Shown: piece by piece, positions 44,880 through 53,510 of the stretch
How positions within the stretch are numbered: position 1 is the stretch's first letter
Layout: the number at the start of each line of letters is the position of its first letter
DNA from: Sporobacter sp963663605
GTDB lineage: Bacteria > Bacillota > Clostridia > Oscillospirales > Oscillospiraceae
Direction of reading: 5' to 3'
Length of the DNA stretch: 64,000 nucleotides
Assembly (NCBI GenBank): GCA_963663605.2
Contig: CAXXVF010000002.1
Location: forward strand, 2,914,001 to 2,978,000
The notes under the pieces: model-generated
Told to the model about the DNA's origin: nothing
The model's input: only the letters and a program-made list of their open reading frames with translations
Databases searched by the model: none
Translations under genes and position numbers: made by a program

Positions 44880-46838
44880 ATGAAACTGGGTAAATACGGA
44901 TTTGTCCGGGCGGCGGCGGCCGTGCCGCGCGTCAGAGTCGGCGATACGGCATATAATGCACCGGAAATTTCGGAGCTTATTCTAAAAGGCGCGGCGCATG
45001 GCGTTAAGGTCATGGTTTTTCCGGAGCTGTCGGTTACCGGCTACACCTGCGCAGACCTCTTCAATCAAAGCAGCCTCTTAAACGGAGCGCACGCGGCGCT
45101 TGCTGCGATCCTTGAAAAAACGAACGGCGCCAACGTGCTTGCAGCGGTCGGCATGCCGGTGCGCGCGGATAATCAACTGTTTAACTGTGCGGTTGTCATA
45201 CATGCCGGACGTATTCTCGCCGTTGTGCCGAAGACATTTATTCCAAACTATAACGAATTTTATGAAAAACGCTGGTTTACCTCGGCCGTTACAAGACGGT
45301 CCGATACCGTCAGGCTTTGCGGCGCCGATGTGCCTTTCGGTGCGGATATCCTGTTGCGGGATAAAAACACGCCGCTTGTCGTCGGCGTCGAGCTCTGCGA
45401 AGACCTCTGGATGCCGATCCCGCCGAGTTCCCGCCACGCACTCGGCGGCGCGAATCTGCTCATAAATCTTTCGGCCAGCAACGAAACGGTGACTAAGTCC
45501 GATTACAGGCGGGAGCTCATCAAACAGCAGTCGGGCCGGTGTTACGCGGGTTACGTCTTTGCGTCGGCCGGGCAGGGGGAATCGACGACGGACGTCGTGT
45601 TCAACGGACATGCCGTCATTGCGTCCAACGACACTATATTGAACGAATCATCCTATTTGGAGGAGTCGTCCTTCATATTTTCCGATATCGACATCGAAAA
45701 GCTGGACAACGACCGAAGAAAATTCAACAGCTTCATGGGCGCTGGGCAGGAGCGGGATTACCGCGCCGTCACGTTTGAGCTTGGCGCGGATGCAGACGTC
45801 GCGCCGTGCTTTCCGGTTGAGCAGCATCCGTTTATCCCGCGCGACAAGTCGGAGAAATTCGACAGGTGCCGGGAAATATTCAAGCTGCAGTCCGTGGGGC
45901 TTTGCGAGCGTATGCGGAAAACGGGCATAAAAAAAGCAGTGATCGGTTTATCCGGCGGCCTGGATTCGACGCTGGCCCTGCTCGTGACGGCGGAAGCCGT
46001 GCGGGCGCAGGGGCTGAAAGCGGAGAATATCGTCGGCATCACGATGCCCGGGATGGGCACGACGGACCGCACGTATCAAAACGCCCTGACGCTGATGCGG
46101 GAGCTCGGCGTGACGCTTCGGGAGATTTCAATAAAGGACGCCTGCGTCCGGCATTACGGCGACATCGGCCACGACATGAAAGTCCTTGACGTTACGTTCG
46201 AGAACGTACAGGCGCGTGAGCGGACGCAGATCCTTATGGATGTGGCCAATCAGGCGGGCGGCCTCGTCGTCGGAACAGGCGACCTGTCGGAGCTTGCGCT
46301 CGGCTGGTGTACGTACAACGGAGACCATATGAGCCATTACGGCGTCAATTCCGGCGTGCCGAAATCACTCGTTAAGCATCTGATATCCTGGTACGCTGAA
46401 ACGGCAGACAATGAAAACGCTGCGGCTGCGCTTCGGGATATTCTGGATACGCCGATCAGCCCGGAGCTTCTGCCCGCCGATGAAAACGGCAAAATCGCAC
46501 AGAAAACGGAGGATGTCGTCGGGCCGTATGAGCTGCACGATTTCTTCCTGTTTCACATGCTCCGAAACGGGTTTACACCCAAAAAAATATTGAAGCTTGC
46601 CACCATCGCTTTTGACGGGCTCTATGATCCGGAGGTCATCCTCAAATGGCTCGAGACGTTTTATAAACGCTTTTTCTCTCAGCAATTCAAGCGCTCGTGC
46701 CTGCCGGATGGGGTGAAGATCGGCTCCGTCTGCCTGTCCCCGCGCGGCGACTGGCGCATGCCGAGCGACGCCGGGGCCGCGACCTGGCTCAGTAATCTGG
46801 CGGAGGCGGCCGCGGAGCTTCAAAACGGAACACTATAA
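44880..46838 (+). CDS. nadE: Glutamine-dependent NAD+ synthetase
   Basis: 652 residues, two domains. The N-terminal glutaminase (nitrilase fold) shows FPELSVTGYTC (Glu), a Lys in VPKTFIPNYNEFYEKRWF and Cys in GVELCEDLW. The C-terminal synthetase has the PP-loop SGGLDSTLALLV near residue 360. It makes NAD+ from nicotinate adenine dinucleotide with ammonia drawn from glutamine. All catalytic residues are present. Start ATG behind GGGAGG. Confidence 0.97.
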   Translation: MKLGKYGFVRAAAAVPRVRVGDTAYNAPEISELILKGAAHGVKVMVFPELSVTGYTCADLFNQSSLLNGAHAALAAILEKTNGANVLAAVGMPVRADNQLFNCAVVIHAGRILAVVPKTFIPNYNEFYEKRWFTSAVTRRSDTVRLCGADVPFGADILLRDKNTPLVVGVELCEDLWMPIPPSSRHALGGANLLINLSASNETVTKSDYRRELIKQQSGRCYAGYVFASAGQGESTTDVVFNGHAVIASNDTILNESSYLEESSFIFSDIDIEKLDNDRRKFNSFMGAGQERDYRAVTFELGADADVAPCFPVEQHPFIPRDKSEKFDRCREIFKLQSVGLCERMRKTGIKKAVIGLSGGLDSTLALLVTAEAVRAQGLKAENIVGITMPGMGTTDRTYQNALTLMRELGVTLREISIKDACVRHYGDIGHDMKVLDVTFENVQARERTQILMDVANQAGGLVVGTGDLSELALGWCTYNGDHMSHYGVNSGVPKSLVKHLISWYAETADNENAAAALRDILDTPISPELLPADENGKIAQKTEDVVGPYELHDFFLFHMLRNGFTPKKILKLATIAFDGLYDPEVILKWLETFYKRFFSQQFKRSCLPDGVKIGSVCLSPRGDWRMPSDAGAATWLSNLAEAAAELQNGTL

Positions 46839-46876
46839 CGTAAAAAGGACGGCCATAGGCCGTCCTTTTTTACGTT
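46837..46876. terminator. Bidirectional intrinsic terminator after nadE
   Basis: Perfect 18-bp inverted repeat around loop ATA, core AAAAAGGACGGCC, beginning within the nadE stop codon; serves both nadE and the convergent msrAB. Confidence 0.92.
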
Positions 46877-46890
46877 AATCCGTTGTTTTA

Positions 46891-47838
46891 TTATTTGATA
46901 TGCTCGAGCAGATAGCCGTATCCCTCGCGTTCCATCTCTTCTTTTGGGATAAATTTAAGCGCGGCGCTGTTGATGCAGTATCGAAGGCCGCCCTGTTCTT
47001 TTGGGCCGTCGTCAAAAACATGCCCGAGATGCGCGCCGCCAACGCGGCTTCTGACTTCGGTGCGGATCATGCCGTGGGATAAATCTCTTTTTTCACGCAG
47101 GACGTTCGGATCGACCGGCTTTGAAAAACTGGGCCAGCCGCAGCCGGAATCGAACTTGTCTGCCGATGAAAAGAGCGGCTCGCCGGTTGTGATATCGACA
47201 TAGATGCCCGGCGTATAAAGGTCCCAGTATTCGTTGTTATAGGGCGGTTCGGTCGCGCTCGCCTGCGTCACGTCATGCTGCTGCGGCGTCAGCACCTTAC
47301 TGAGCGTTTCCTTGTCCGGCGGGCTGTAGTCCGCCGGATTGACGACGGCGGAAGCTGCCCGGTAAAACACGGCCGGTTTGATGTGGCAGTAGCCGCCCGG
47401 ATTTTTATCGAGGTATTTCTGATGATAGTCCTCGGCGGGACAGTAATTGACAAGCGGCGCGGCTTCGACCATGACGGGTTTGCCGAGCTGCTCCTGCAGA
47501 TCGTTGAGGGACTGTTCAATGACAGGCCGGTCTGAAATATCCGTGTAATAGATGCCCGTTCTGTACTGGATGCCCCGGTCGTTGCCCTGACAGTTTACAG
47601 ATGTGGGGTCGATCGCTCCGAAAAAAAGCGACAGCAGGAAGCTCAGCGGTAGTATATCCGGTTCGTAAACGACTTTGACCGTTTCGGCATGGCCGCTCCC
47701 GCTGCAGACTTCTTCATAGGTCGGCTCCGTTGTCTCACCGTTTGCATAACCGGACTGTGTTTCAGTGACGCCCTGTATGGACTCAAGGTATTTTTCCAGG
47801 CCCCAGAAGCAGCCGCCGGCCAGATAGATTTCCGCCAT
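46891..47838 (-). CDS. msrAB: Fused peptide-methionine sulfoxide reductase MsrA/MsrB
   Basis: 315 residues. MsrA domain first (AGGCFWG, catalytic C10; YCPAEDYHQKYL), then MsrB (CGWPSFSKP; RVGGAHLGHVFDDGP; catalytic Cys in RYCINSAAL near residue 292). Together they reduce the S and R forms of methionine sulfoxide. No signal peptide, so cytosolic. ATG at 47838 behind AAAGGA was preferred over the longer upstream frame. It protects the anaerobe during oxidative exposure. Confidence 0.95.
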   Translation of the reverse strand: MAEIYLAGGCFWGLEKYLESIQGVTETQSGYANGETTEPTYEEVCSGSGHAETVKVVYEPDILPLSFLLSLFFGAIDPTSVNCQGNDRGIQYRTGIYYTDISDRPVIEQSLNDLQEQLGKPVMVEAAPLVNYCPAEDYHQKYLDKNPGGYCHIKPAVFYRAASAVVNPADYSPPDKETLSKVLTPQQHDVTQASATEPPYNNEYWDLYTPGIYVDITTGEPLFSSADKFDSGCGWPSFSKPVDPNVLREKRDLSHGMIRTEVRSRVGGAHLGHVFDDGPKEQGGLRYCINSAALKFIPKEEMEREGYGYLLEHIK

Positions 47839-48064
47839 TGCCGCACATCCTTTCGGTCGGGTTTCCAGAAGGTTCCCGCCTTCTTCAGCATTTTGGGACA
47901 GCGTATACCCGCAGTCTGTATAAACAGACATGCCTGCATGGGTGCATGTCCCGGAAAATTATGGTTGTTACTAATTATAGCACAATGTTATATTTTTGTT
48001 AGTAAAAAATGTCGAATAAAGGCGCCCCAATCCTGCTTGGAATATAACGGCGATATTCAGTAAC

Positions 48065-49555
48065 CTAGCGCGTGATGCCCATGATCTCGTATATCCGTTT
48101 AAAATCGAGATGCTCCCGCAGCGACTGCGCCAGATGATTATACTGTTTATTCTTGTATGCGTCCGCTTCGTCGGACAAAGCCAAATCGTCGCTCAGGCCC
48201 TTTTTCCGAAGTAAAAGCCGGATAAGTTCCGTTCCCAGCGCGCCGTCGAACAAGCCGTGAAGATAACTGCCGAAAATATGATCCAGTACGGCGCCGTCCG
48301 ACCGGCCGTCGTTGAGGACGGATAAAGGTGCTGCTCCGCCGCCAAGCGTCGTCGTGCCCATGTGTATCTCGTATCCCGCTGGTTCAACGCCCGCCAGAGG
48401 AGCAAAAAAACCGTCCCGGGCAAGAATGCGTCCGGAAACGCGCGTGCGGACCTTTCTCGGCTTGAACACGGTGCTGATCGGCAAAAGCCCCATGCCGCGC
48501 ATATCGCCGCCGTCCTCCACACCGTCCGGATCATGCAGAGTGTCGCCGAGCATCTGATAACCGCCGCATATCCCGATGACCGGCGTGCCGGAATGCGCAA
48601 GTTTTTTGACGGCGTCTTCCATGCCGGTTTGGCGCATCCACGCAAGGTCGCCCATCGTGTTCTTTGTTCCGGGCAGGATGATGAGGTCGGGCGTTTGAAG
48701 CTCGCCCGCGCGTTCGACGTAACGCAGGCCGACGGGTTCGATGCGTGACAGGGCGTTGAAATCGGTAAAATTGGATATCCGGGGAAGGCGGATAACGGCA
48801 ATGTCCAGCGGTTTGCCGGTTACCTGATTTGTGAGCCGTTCGGAGAGGCTGTCCTCATCGTCGAGGTCCAATTTTAAATACGGCACCACGCCCAATACCG
48901 GTACGCCGGTGAGTTCCTCCAGTTTTTTAAGGCCGGGCTTTAAGATTTCGACATCACCCCTGAATTTGTTGATTAGGATGCCTTTGAAACGGGCCTGTTC
49001 ATCCGCCGGTAAGAGTTTGATTGTGCCGTAAGCGGTGGCAAAAACACCGCCGCGGTCAATATCGGCGACAAGCAGGACGGGGGCATCCGCGATTTTTGCC
49101 ATGCCCATATTGACGAAATCGTCCCGGTTCAAGTTGATCTCGGTGGGACTGCCTGCGCCCTCAATGACGACGATGTCGTGTTGTGCGGCCAGTGTTTGAT
49201 AGGCGCTTGTTACCACCGGACGCAGCTGCGTTTTGTAGTCATAGTATTTTCCGGCGGACATCGTATCAAAGACTTCACCGTTTACGATCACCTGGCTGCC
49301 CATATCGTTCGTCGGTTTCAGCAGGATCGGATTCATCAGGACGGACGGCTCAAGCATGGCTGCCTCCGCCTGCATCACCTGCGCCCGGCCCATTTCCAGG
49401 CCTTCGCTCGTGATAAAGCTGTTGAGCGCCATGTTCTGGCTTTTAAACGGTGCCACGCGGTATCCGTCCTGCGCGAAAACGCGGCAGAGTCCGGCACATA
49501 TGAGGCTTTTGCCGGCGTTGGACATCGTGCCCTGGATCATGATAGGTTTGGCCAT
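48065..49555 (-). CDS. cobQ: Cobyric acid synthase
   Basis: 496 residues. N-terminal P-loop (QGTMSNAGKSLICAGLCR), DRGGVFA, and a C-terminal class I glutamine amidotransferase domain with the nucleophile in GICGGYQMLG and final His in GSYLHGLFD. It amidates four side chains of the corrin ring. Last gene of the riboswitch-controlled operon, two bases after cobD. Confidence 0.97.
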   Translation of the reverse strand: MAKPIMIQGTMSNAGKSLICAGLCRVFAQDGYRVAPFKSQNMALNSFITSEGLEMGRAQVMQAEAAMLEPSVLMNPILLKPTNDMGSQVIVNGEVFDTMSAGKYYDYKTQLRPVVTSAYQTLAAQHDIVVIEGAGSPTEINLNRDDFVNMGMAKIADAPVLLVADIDRGGVFATAYGTIKLLPADEQARFKGILINKFRGDVEILKPGLKKLEELTGVPVLGVVPYLKLDLDDEDSLSERLTNQVTGKPLDIAVIRLPRISNFTDFNALSRIEPVGLRYVERAGELQTPDLIILPGTKNTMGDLAWMRQTGMEDAVKKLAHSGTPVIGICGGYQMLGDTLHDPDGVEDGGDMRGMGLLPISTVFKPRKVRTRVSGRILARDGFFAPLAGVEPAGYEIHMGTTTLGGGAAPLSVLNDGRSDGAVLDHIFGSYLHGLFDGALGTELIRLLLRKKGLSDDLALSDEADAYKNKQYNHLAQSLREHLDFKRIYEIMGITR

Positions 49556-49557
49556 AA

Positions 49558-50643
49558 TTACTCCTGATAATTGTTTTTGATGTGTCTGTTGTGCTCAAGC
49601 TGCCTCAGGGCGTCTATAAGCGTCGTATTCTCTTTATGCGTCCTGACGGCTATACGGTAATACCCTTTAGTGAGCCCACGGTAATTGCCGCAGTCTCGTA
49701 TGATTACGCCCCGCTCGCGCAATTTTCCTGTGAGTTCCGGGATGTCGCAGCGGAAAAAAATGTAGTTGGCTTCCCCGCCGAGCGGTTTGATTTCAAGCGC
49801 TTCCAGCGCCTTGAAAAGATATGCCCGCTCTTTCGTTATAAGCCTGCGCGTCCGTTTTACATAGGCGTCCTCTTTCAATGCGGCCAGCCCCGCCGACTGT
49901 GCCAGAGACGAAACAGACCATGGCTGCCCCGCGTTTTTCATGCGGCCGAGCAGCTTTGTATTATGCGAAAGGCAGTAACCGAGACGGACGCCGGCTATGC
50001 CGTATATTTTCGTAAAAGCGTCCAGAATCAACAGGTTGTTATATTTGGAAAGATTTTTTTTCAGCGAGTGCTTCTCCGGCCTGTCAAGAAAAGCGTTGAA
50101 ACACTCGTCGACGACTAAAAGCGTACCGTTTTTTTTGCATGCTGCGAGAATTTCCGCCATGAGACCGGGGTCGACGGTCCGGCCGGTCGGGTTGTTGGGG
50201 TTGCAGATAAAAAGCATATCGGTTTTGGGCGTAATTTGATGGAGAATGGTTTCCGTCACGGAGAAGTCCTTGGCTTTCATGAGGGTATAGTGTGCCACAT
50301 CGCAGCCTGCCGTCTTCAGCGCCAGTTCGTATTCGGCAAACGTCGGAGCGGTAACGACGGCCATATTCGGTTTTTCGGCATGAGCCAGACGGAAGATCAG
50401 ATCAGCAGCGCCGTTGCCGAACAGGATATGTTCCGGGCCGATGCCGAGCTTTTCCGACAGCGCCGTGCCGAGCCGCCTGCATAAAGGGTCGGGATAGCCT
50501 TCGGCCAGACGCGCGGCTTGCCCGACGGCACGCGGCACGCTTTTAGGAACACCCAGCGGATTGCAGTTGGCGGAAAAATCGAGCGGCTTTTGCCCGTATT
50601 CCAGAATGTAACCTTCTGTATCGCCGCCGTGTATCAAAGCCAT
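49558..50643 (-). CDS. cobD: Threonine-phosphate decarboxylase / aminotransferase-fold CobD
   Basis: 361 residues. Class I/II PLP fold: FGNGAADLIFRL, NPNNPTGR, DECFNAFLD, and the Schiff-base Lys in DAFTKIYGIAGVRLGY. It makes aminopropanol phosphate for the nucleotide loop of cobalamin. Overlaps cbiB by 10 bases. Confidence 0.94.
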   Translation of the reverse strand: MALIHGGDTEGYILEYGQKPLDFSANCNPLGVPKSVPRAVGQAARLAEGYPDPLCRRLGTALSEKLGIGPEHILFGNGAADLIFRLAHAEKPNMAVVTAPTFAEYELALKTAGCDVAHYTLMKAKDFSVTETILHQITPKTDMLFICNPNNPTGRTVDPGLMAEILAACKKNGTLLVVDECFNAFLDRPEKHSLKKNLSKYNNLLILDAFTKIYGIAGVRLGYCLSHNTKLLGRMKNAGQPWSVSSLAQSAGLAALKEDAYVKRTRRLITKERAYLFKALEALEIKPLGGEANYIFFRCDIPELTGKLRERGVIIRDCGNYRGLTKGYYRIAVRTHKENTTLIDALRQLEHNRHIKNNYQE

Positions 50644-51596
50644 ATGACTACTCCTTTCACGATCAAAGACAACAGCAGAAATATAAGGGCCGTTACAGTC
50701 ATCAGACGATTTGCCTGCACGATGTCCTCCGGCTCAATGGGACGGTCGTCGTCTCCGATAGTCGGTTTGTGTACGCATTTACCGGAATATGTGCCGTCTC
50801 CGCCGAGTTGAACGTGCAGCGCGCCGGCTGCGGCGGCCTCCGTATGCGCCGAATTGGGGCTTTTGTGGTTGAGGCGGTCCCGCCGGAAAATGCGCCGGGC
50901 GTTTTTACCGTCGAGCCCTAGAAGACAGGATGACAGCACCATCAAAATGCCCGCCAGGCGTGCGGGAATGAAGTTTAGAATATCGTCCAGTTTTGCCGCC
51001 GCACGGCCAAAATACAGGTAGGCGTCATTTTTATAGCCCACCATGCTGTCCATCGTGCTCACGGCTTTAAACAGCAGTCCGAGCGGCGCGCCGCCGATGC
51101 CGAGGAATAACAGCGGTGCGATCACGCCGTCGCCGGTGTTTTCGGCGACGGTCTCGACGGCGGCGCGCGTCACGCCGCCTTCATCCAGTTCCGCCGTATC
51201 GCGCCCGACGATTTCGGCCACGGCCAGCCGGGCCGCCGGCAGGTCGCCTGCTTTGAGAGGGTTGTAAACCGTCAGGCTGGCAACGCGCAGGGAACGCAGG
51301 GAAAGACACTGCCAGACAAGTATGCTTTCAACAGCGATGCGCAGCCAGGGCGAAACCATCTGGCAAAGAAATAATATCCCTGCGCTTACGGCAAGCGGAA
51401 TAAGGCACATTATTACGACAAGAAAAACGCCTGCAACCAGTTCCCCTGCAGATGTTTTCAGGAACGCCTTCCGCAGTGCCCGCTCGAAGAAGGGGATTAG
51501 TTTGCCGTAGCCCAGCACGATATGCGGCCAGCCGATCGGGTCGCCGATGATGAGGTCCAATATGAAGCCGGTCACGAGGGCGATGAATGAAAACAT
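50634..51596 (-). CDS. cbiB: Adenosylcobinamide-phosphate synthase
   Basis: 320 residues from the ATG at 51596. Multi-spanning membrane protein with the CbiB N-terminus (DLIIGDPIGWPHIV) and RDT near residue 150, AVETVAENTGDGVIAPLLF, and a C-terminal GDGTYSGKCVHKPTIGD. It attaches aminopropanol phosphate to cobyric acid, thus joining the CobD and CobQ products. Sits in the cell membrane. Confidence 0.95.
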   Translation of the reverse strand: MFSFIALVTGFILDLIIGDPIGWPHIVLGYGKLIPFFERALRKAFLKTSAGELVAGVFLVVIMCLIPLAVSAGILFLCQMVSPWLRIAVESILVWQCLSLRSLRVASLTVYNPLKAGDLPAARLAVAEIVGRDTAELDEGGVTRAAVETVAENTGDGVIAPLLFLGIGGAPLGLLFKAVSTMDSMVGYKNDAYLYFGRAAAKLDDILNFIPARLAGILMVLSSCLLGLDGKNARRIFRRDRLNHKSPNSAHTEAAAAGALHVQLGGDGTYSGKCVHKPTIGDDDRPIEPEDIVQANRLMTVTALIFLLLSLIVKGVVIWL

Positions 51597-51650
51597 GGGA
51601 GCGTACGCCTCCGTTTGATTGAATATTTTTACGTTTTTACAGGAGCCGTA

Positions 51651-51726
51651 TAGGGGCGGATTCCATATCCGCCCTCTAAGCAGGCTGATATTCAATTACA
51701 ATGGGCAGATATGGAATCTGCCCCTA
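51651..51726. repeat. Inverted repeat of 24 bases inside the cobalamin operon
   Basis: Arms 51651-51674 and 51703-51726, with core GGATTCCATATCC / GATATGGAATC and GC-rich ends, differ in two positions and are separated by 28 bases. It lies between cbiA and cbiB and ends 3 bases from the cbiA stop. It may be a mobile REP-like unit or an mRNA-stabilising hairpin. Confidence 0.8.
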
Positions 51727-51729
51727 CTT

Positions 51730-53091
51730 TTAATTTTCCATATATGCCGCCGCGGCCTTTACAAAGTTTTCCGCAAAAGACGGATTGCCGTAAAAATACA
51801 GATGCGGGAAACCGGCAAAGAGCGTCCCTGTGGCCGTGACGCACGGCCATTCTTGCCCGTTCGGCCGCACCGCCGTGAAGGCATTCCCGTTTGCAGTCGA
51901 ATCCCAATAGTGGAATTCGTGACCCGGTATACGGCCGCCGGCCGTACAAAGGACATTGTCCGAACGGGCCTGCAGTTGTATATAGCCGAACCGCTGGAGC
52001 TTGTCCGTTTTATAACCGCGGCCCGGGATTACGCCGGCCATCGGATAAGACGTGCCGGTCTCGTCTTCCATTGTTTCGTGCAGGTACAGGAACCCGCCGC
52101 ATTCGGCAAAAGCCGGCAGTCCGCCGCAGACGGCGGTTTTTACGCTTTCGAGCATTGGGCTGTTCTGGCTGAGTTTTTTGGCGTAAAGCTCCGGATAACC
52201 GCCGCCAAGATAAACGGCCCCGATACCGTCCGGAAGGGCATCATCCTTCAGCGGGCTGAAGGGAACAAGCTCCGCGCCGTATCGTTCCAGCAGGTCCAGG
52301 TTGTCCGCGTAATAAAAACAGAAGGCTTCGTCGCGCGCTACGGCAATACGCGGTTTTGCTGCGACGGCGGCTTTGATTACCGGCAGGCTGCCGTCCAAAG
52401 AGGGCGCCTGGCCCGCTGTTTTCAGCAGTGTGTCGATGTCGATGCACTGCTCCGCCTCGCGGCCCAGATGATCGATCTTTTGCTGGATATCCGCGATCTC
52501 TCCGGCGGTGACAAGACCCAAGTGGCGGCTTCCGATCGAGCAGTCCGGAAGCCGGGGCAGGTATCCGAGCATCGACAGGCCCGTCTCGCGCTCAAGGGTA
52601 TCCCGGAGTATGTCGAACAGACGCTTTGAGCAATTGTTCAAAACGACGCCGGCGATCCGGCTGTCCGGCCTGAAGTCTTTAAAGCCGTTGATGGCGGCGG
52701 CAAGCGACAGAGAAGCGCCGCGTGCGGAAACGACAAGTATAACCGGCGTTTTTGTGACGGCGGCGATCTCATAACTGCTGTCTTTTATTGTTGCTCCGGA
52801 GCCGTCATAATAACCCATCACACCCTCGACAACAGCGGCGCCGTGTCCCTCGGCGTGCGTTTTCAGCAGGCCGCGCACAATCTCCGGTGGTATAAAGAAC
52901 AGGTCGAGATTATAACTCGGTATACCGAGCACAGCGCGGTGGAACATGGGATCGATGTAATCGGGACCGCATTTGAAACTCACGGGAGATACCCGGCGCT
53001 TTTTGAGTGCCGAAAGAAGCGCCAGCGTAACGGTCGTCTTACCCGTTCCGCTGGACGGCGCGGCGATCATGAATCTCGGAATCGTAGCCAT
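51730..53091 (-). CDS. cbiA: Cobyrinate a,c-diamide synthase
   Basis: 453 residues from ATG at 53091 (ribosome site GGAG 9 bases before). P-loop APSSGTGKTTVTLALL, then the amidotransferase domain with Cys in AECGGFLYLHE. It amidates the a and c side chains of cobyrinate with glutamine and ATP. First gene of the operon, 45 bases after the riboswitch terminator, so its level falls when cobalamin is plentiful. Confidence 0.96.
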   Translation of the reverse strand: MATIPRFMIAAPSSGTGKTTVTLALLSALKKRRVSPVSFKCGPDYIDPMFHRAVLGIPSYNLDLFFIPPEIVRGLLKTHAEGHGAAVVEGVMGYYDGSGATIKDSSYEIAAVTKTPVILVVSARGASLSLAAAINGFKDFRPDSRIAGVVLNNCSKRLFDILRDTLERETGLSMLGYLPRLPDCSIGSRHLGLVTAGEIADIQQKIDHLGREAEQCIDIDTLLKTAGQAPSLDGSLPVIKAAVAAKPRIAVARDEAFCFYYADNLDLLERYGAELVPFSPLKDDALPDGIGAVYLGGGYPELYAKKLSQNSPMLESVKTAVCGGLPAFAECGGFLYLHETMEDETGTSYPMAGVIPGRGYKTDKLQRFGYIQLQARSDNVLCTAGGRIPGHEFHYWDSTANGNAFTAVRPNGQEWPCVTATGTLFAGFPHLYFYGNPSFAENFVKAAAAYMEN

Positions 53092-53135
53092 AAAATTCTG
53101 CTCCAATTCAATATCAGATAAAAGCCATCAGGTTA

Positions 53136-53170
53136 AAACAAAAAACGCCTCTCCGGAACCGGAGAGGCGT
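53136..53170 (-). terminator. Riboswitch-linked intrinsic terminator
   Basis: 12-bp GC-rich stem ACGCCTCTCCGG / CCGGAGAGGCGT with a 2-base loop, followed by a T-rich tract on the - strand. Lies between the riboswitch and cbiA. Confidence 0.93.
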
Positions 53171-53410
53171 GAAAAAGCGAGCTGGTGCTTTTCATCACAC
53201 CGGCCAAAGTTCCGTCAGCCTGTGAAGGTATCACTGCGCCTGTATTCTGGCTCGAGCGTCGTGGCCTGTGCTTCGCCTTCCCATGAAATCCACAGTGACC
53301 GAGGGTTTTTTACCCTCATGAAGCAAGACTGGTGCTCTTACAGCGGCGGCTCCGCGCAGGATTTTCACCCGACTTCCTAAGCCACGGCAGGCGGCTTTGC
53401 GCAGCGACAT
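53171..53410 (-). promoter_or_regulatory. Cobalamin (AdoCbl) riboswitch
   Basis: The - strand contains the core landmarks in order: the segment GGGTGAAAATCCTGCGCGG, the GCCGCTGTAA element, a long irregular stem, then GGGAAGGCGAAG and AGAATACAGGCGC (B12-box-like). Terminator follows. Binding of adenosylcobalamin would expose the terminator and shut off cbiA-cbiB-cobD-cobQ. Exact ends of the aptamer are approximate. Confidence 0.9.
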
Positions 53411-53467
53411 CTGATTGTAATTTCATGGTACTGTCAAAAAACGTTTTTGTCAAGTGGGTAAAGAGAA

Positions 53468-53495
53468 AAGGCCTTTGGGTTTCTCCAAAGGCCTT
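53468..53495 (-). terminator. Intrinsic terminator after the CoA-transferase gene
   Basis: Stem AAGGCCTTTGG / CCAAAGGCCTT with T-rich sequence on the - strand, 16 bases beyond the stop codon. Confidence 0.88.
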
Positions 53496-53510
53496 CTGAT
53501 ATGGCTTTGA

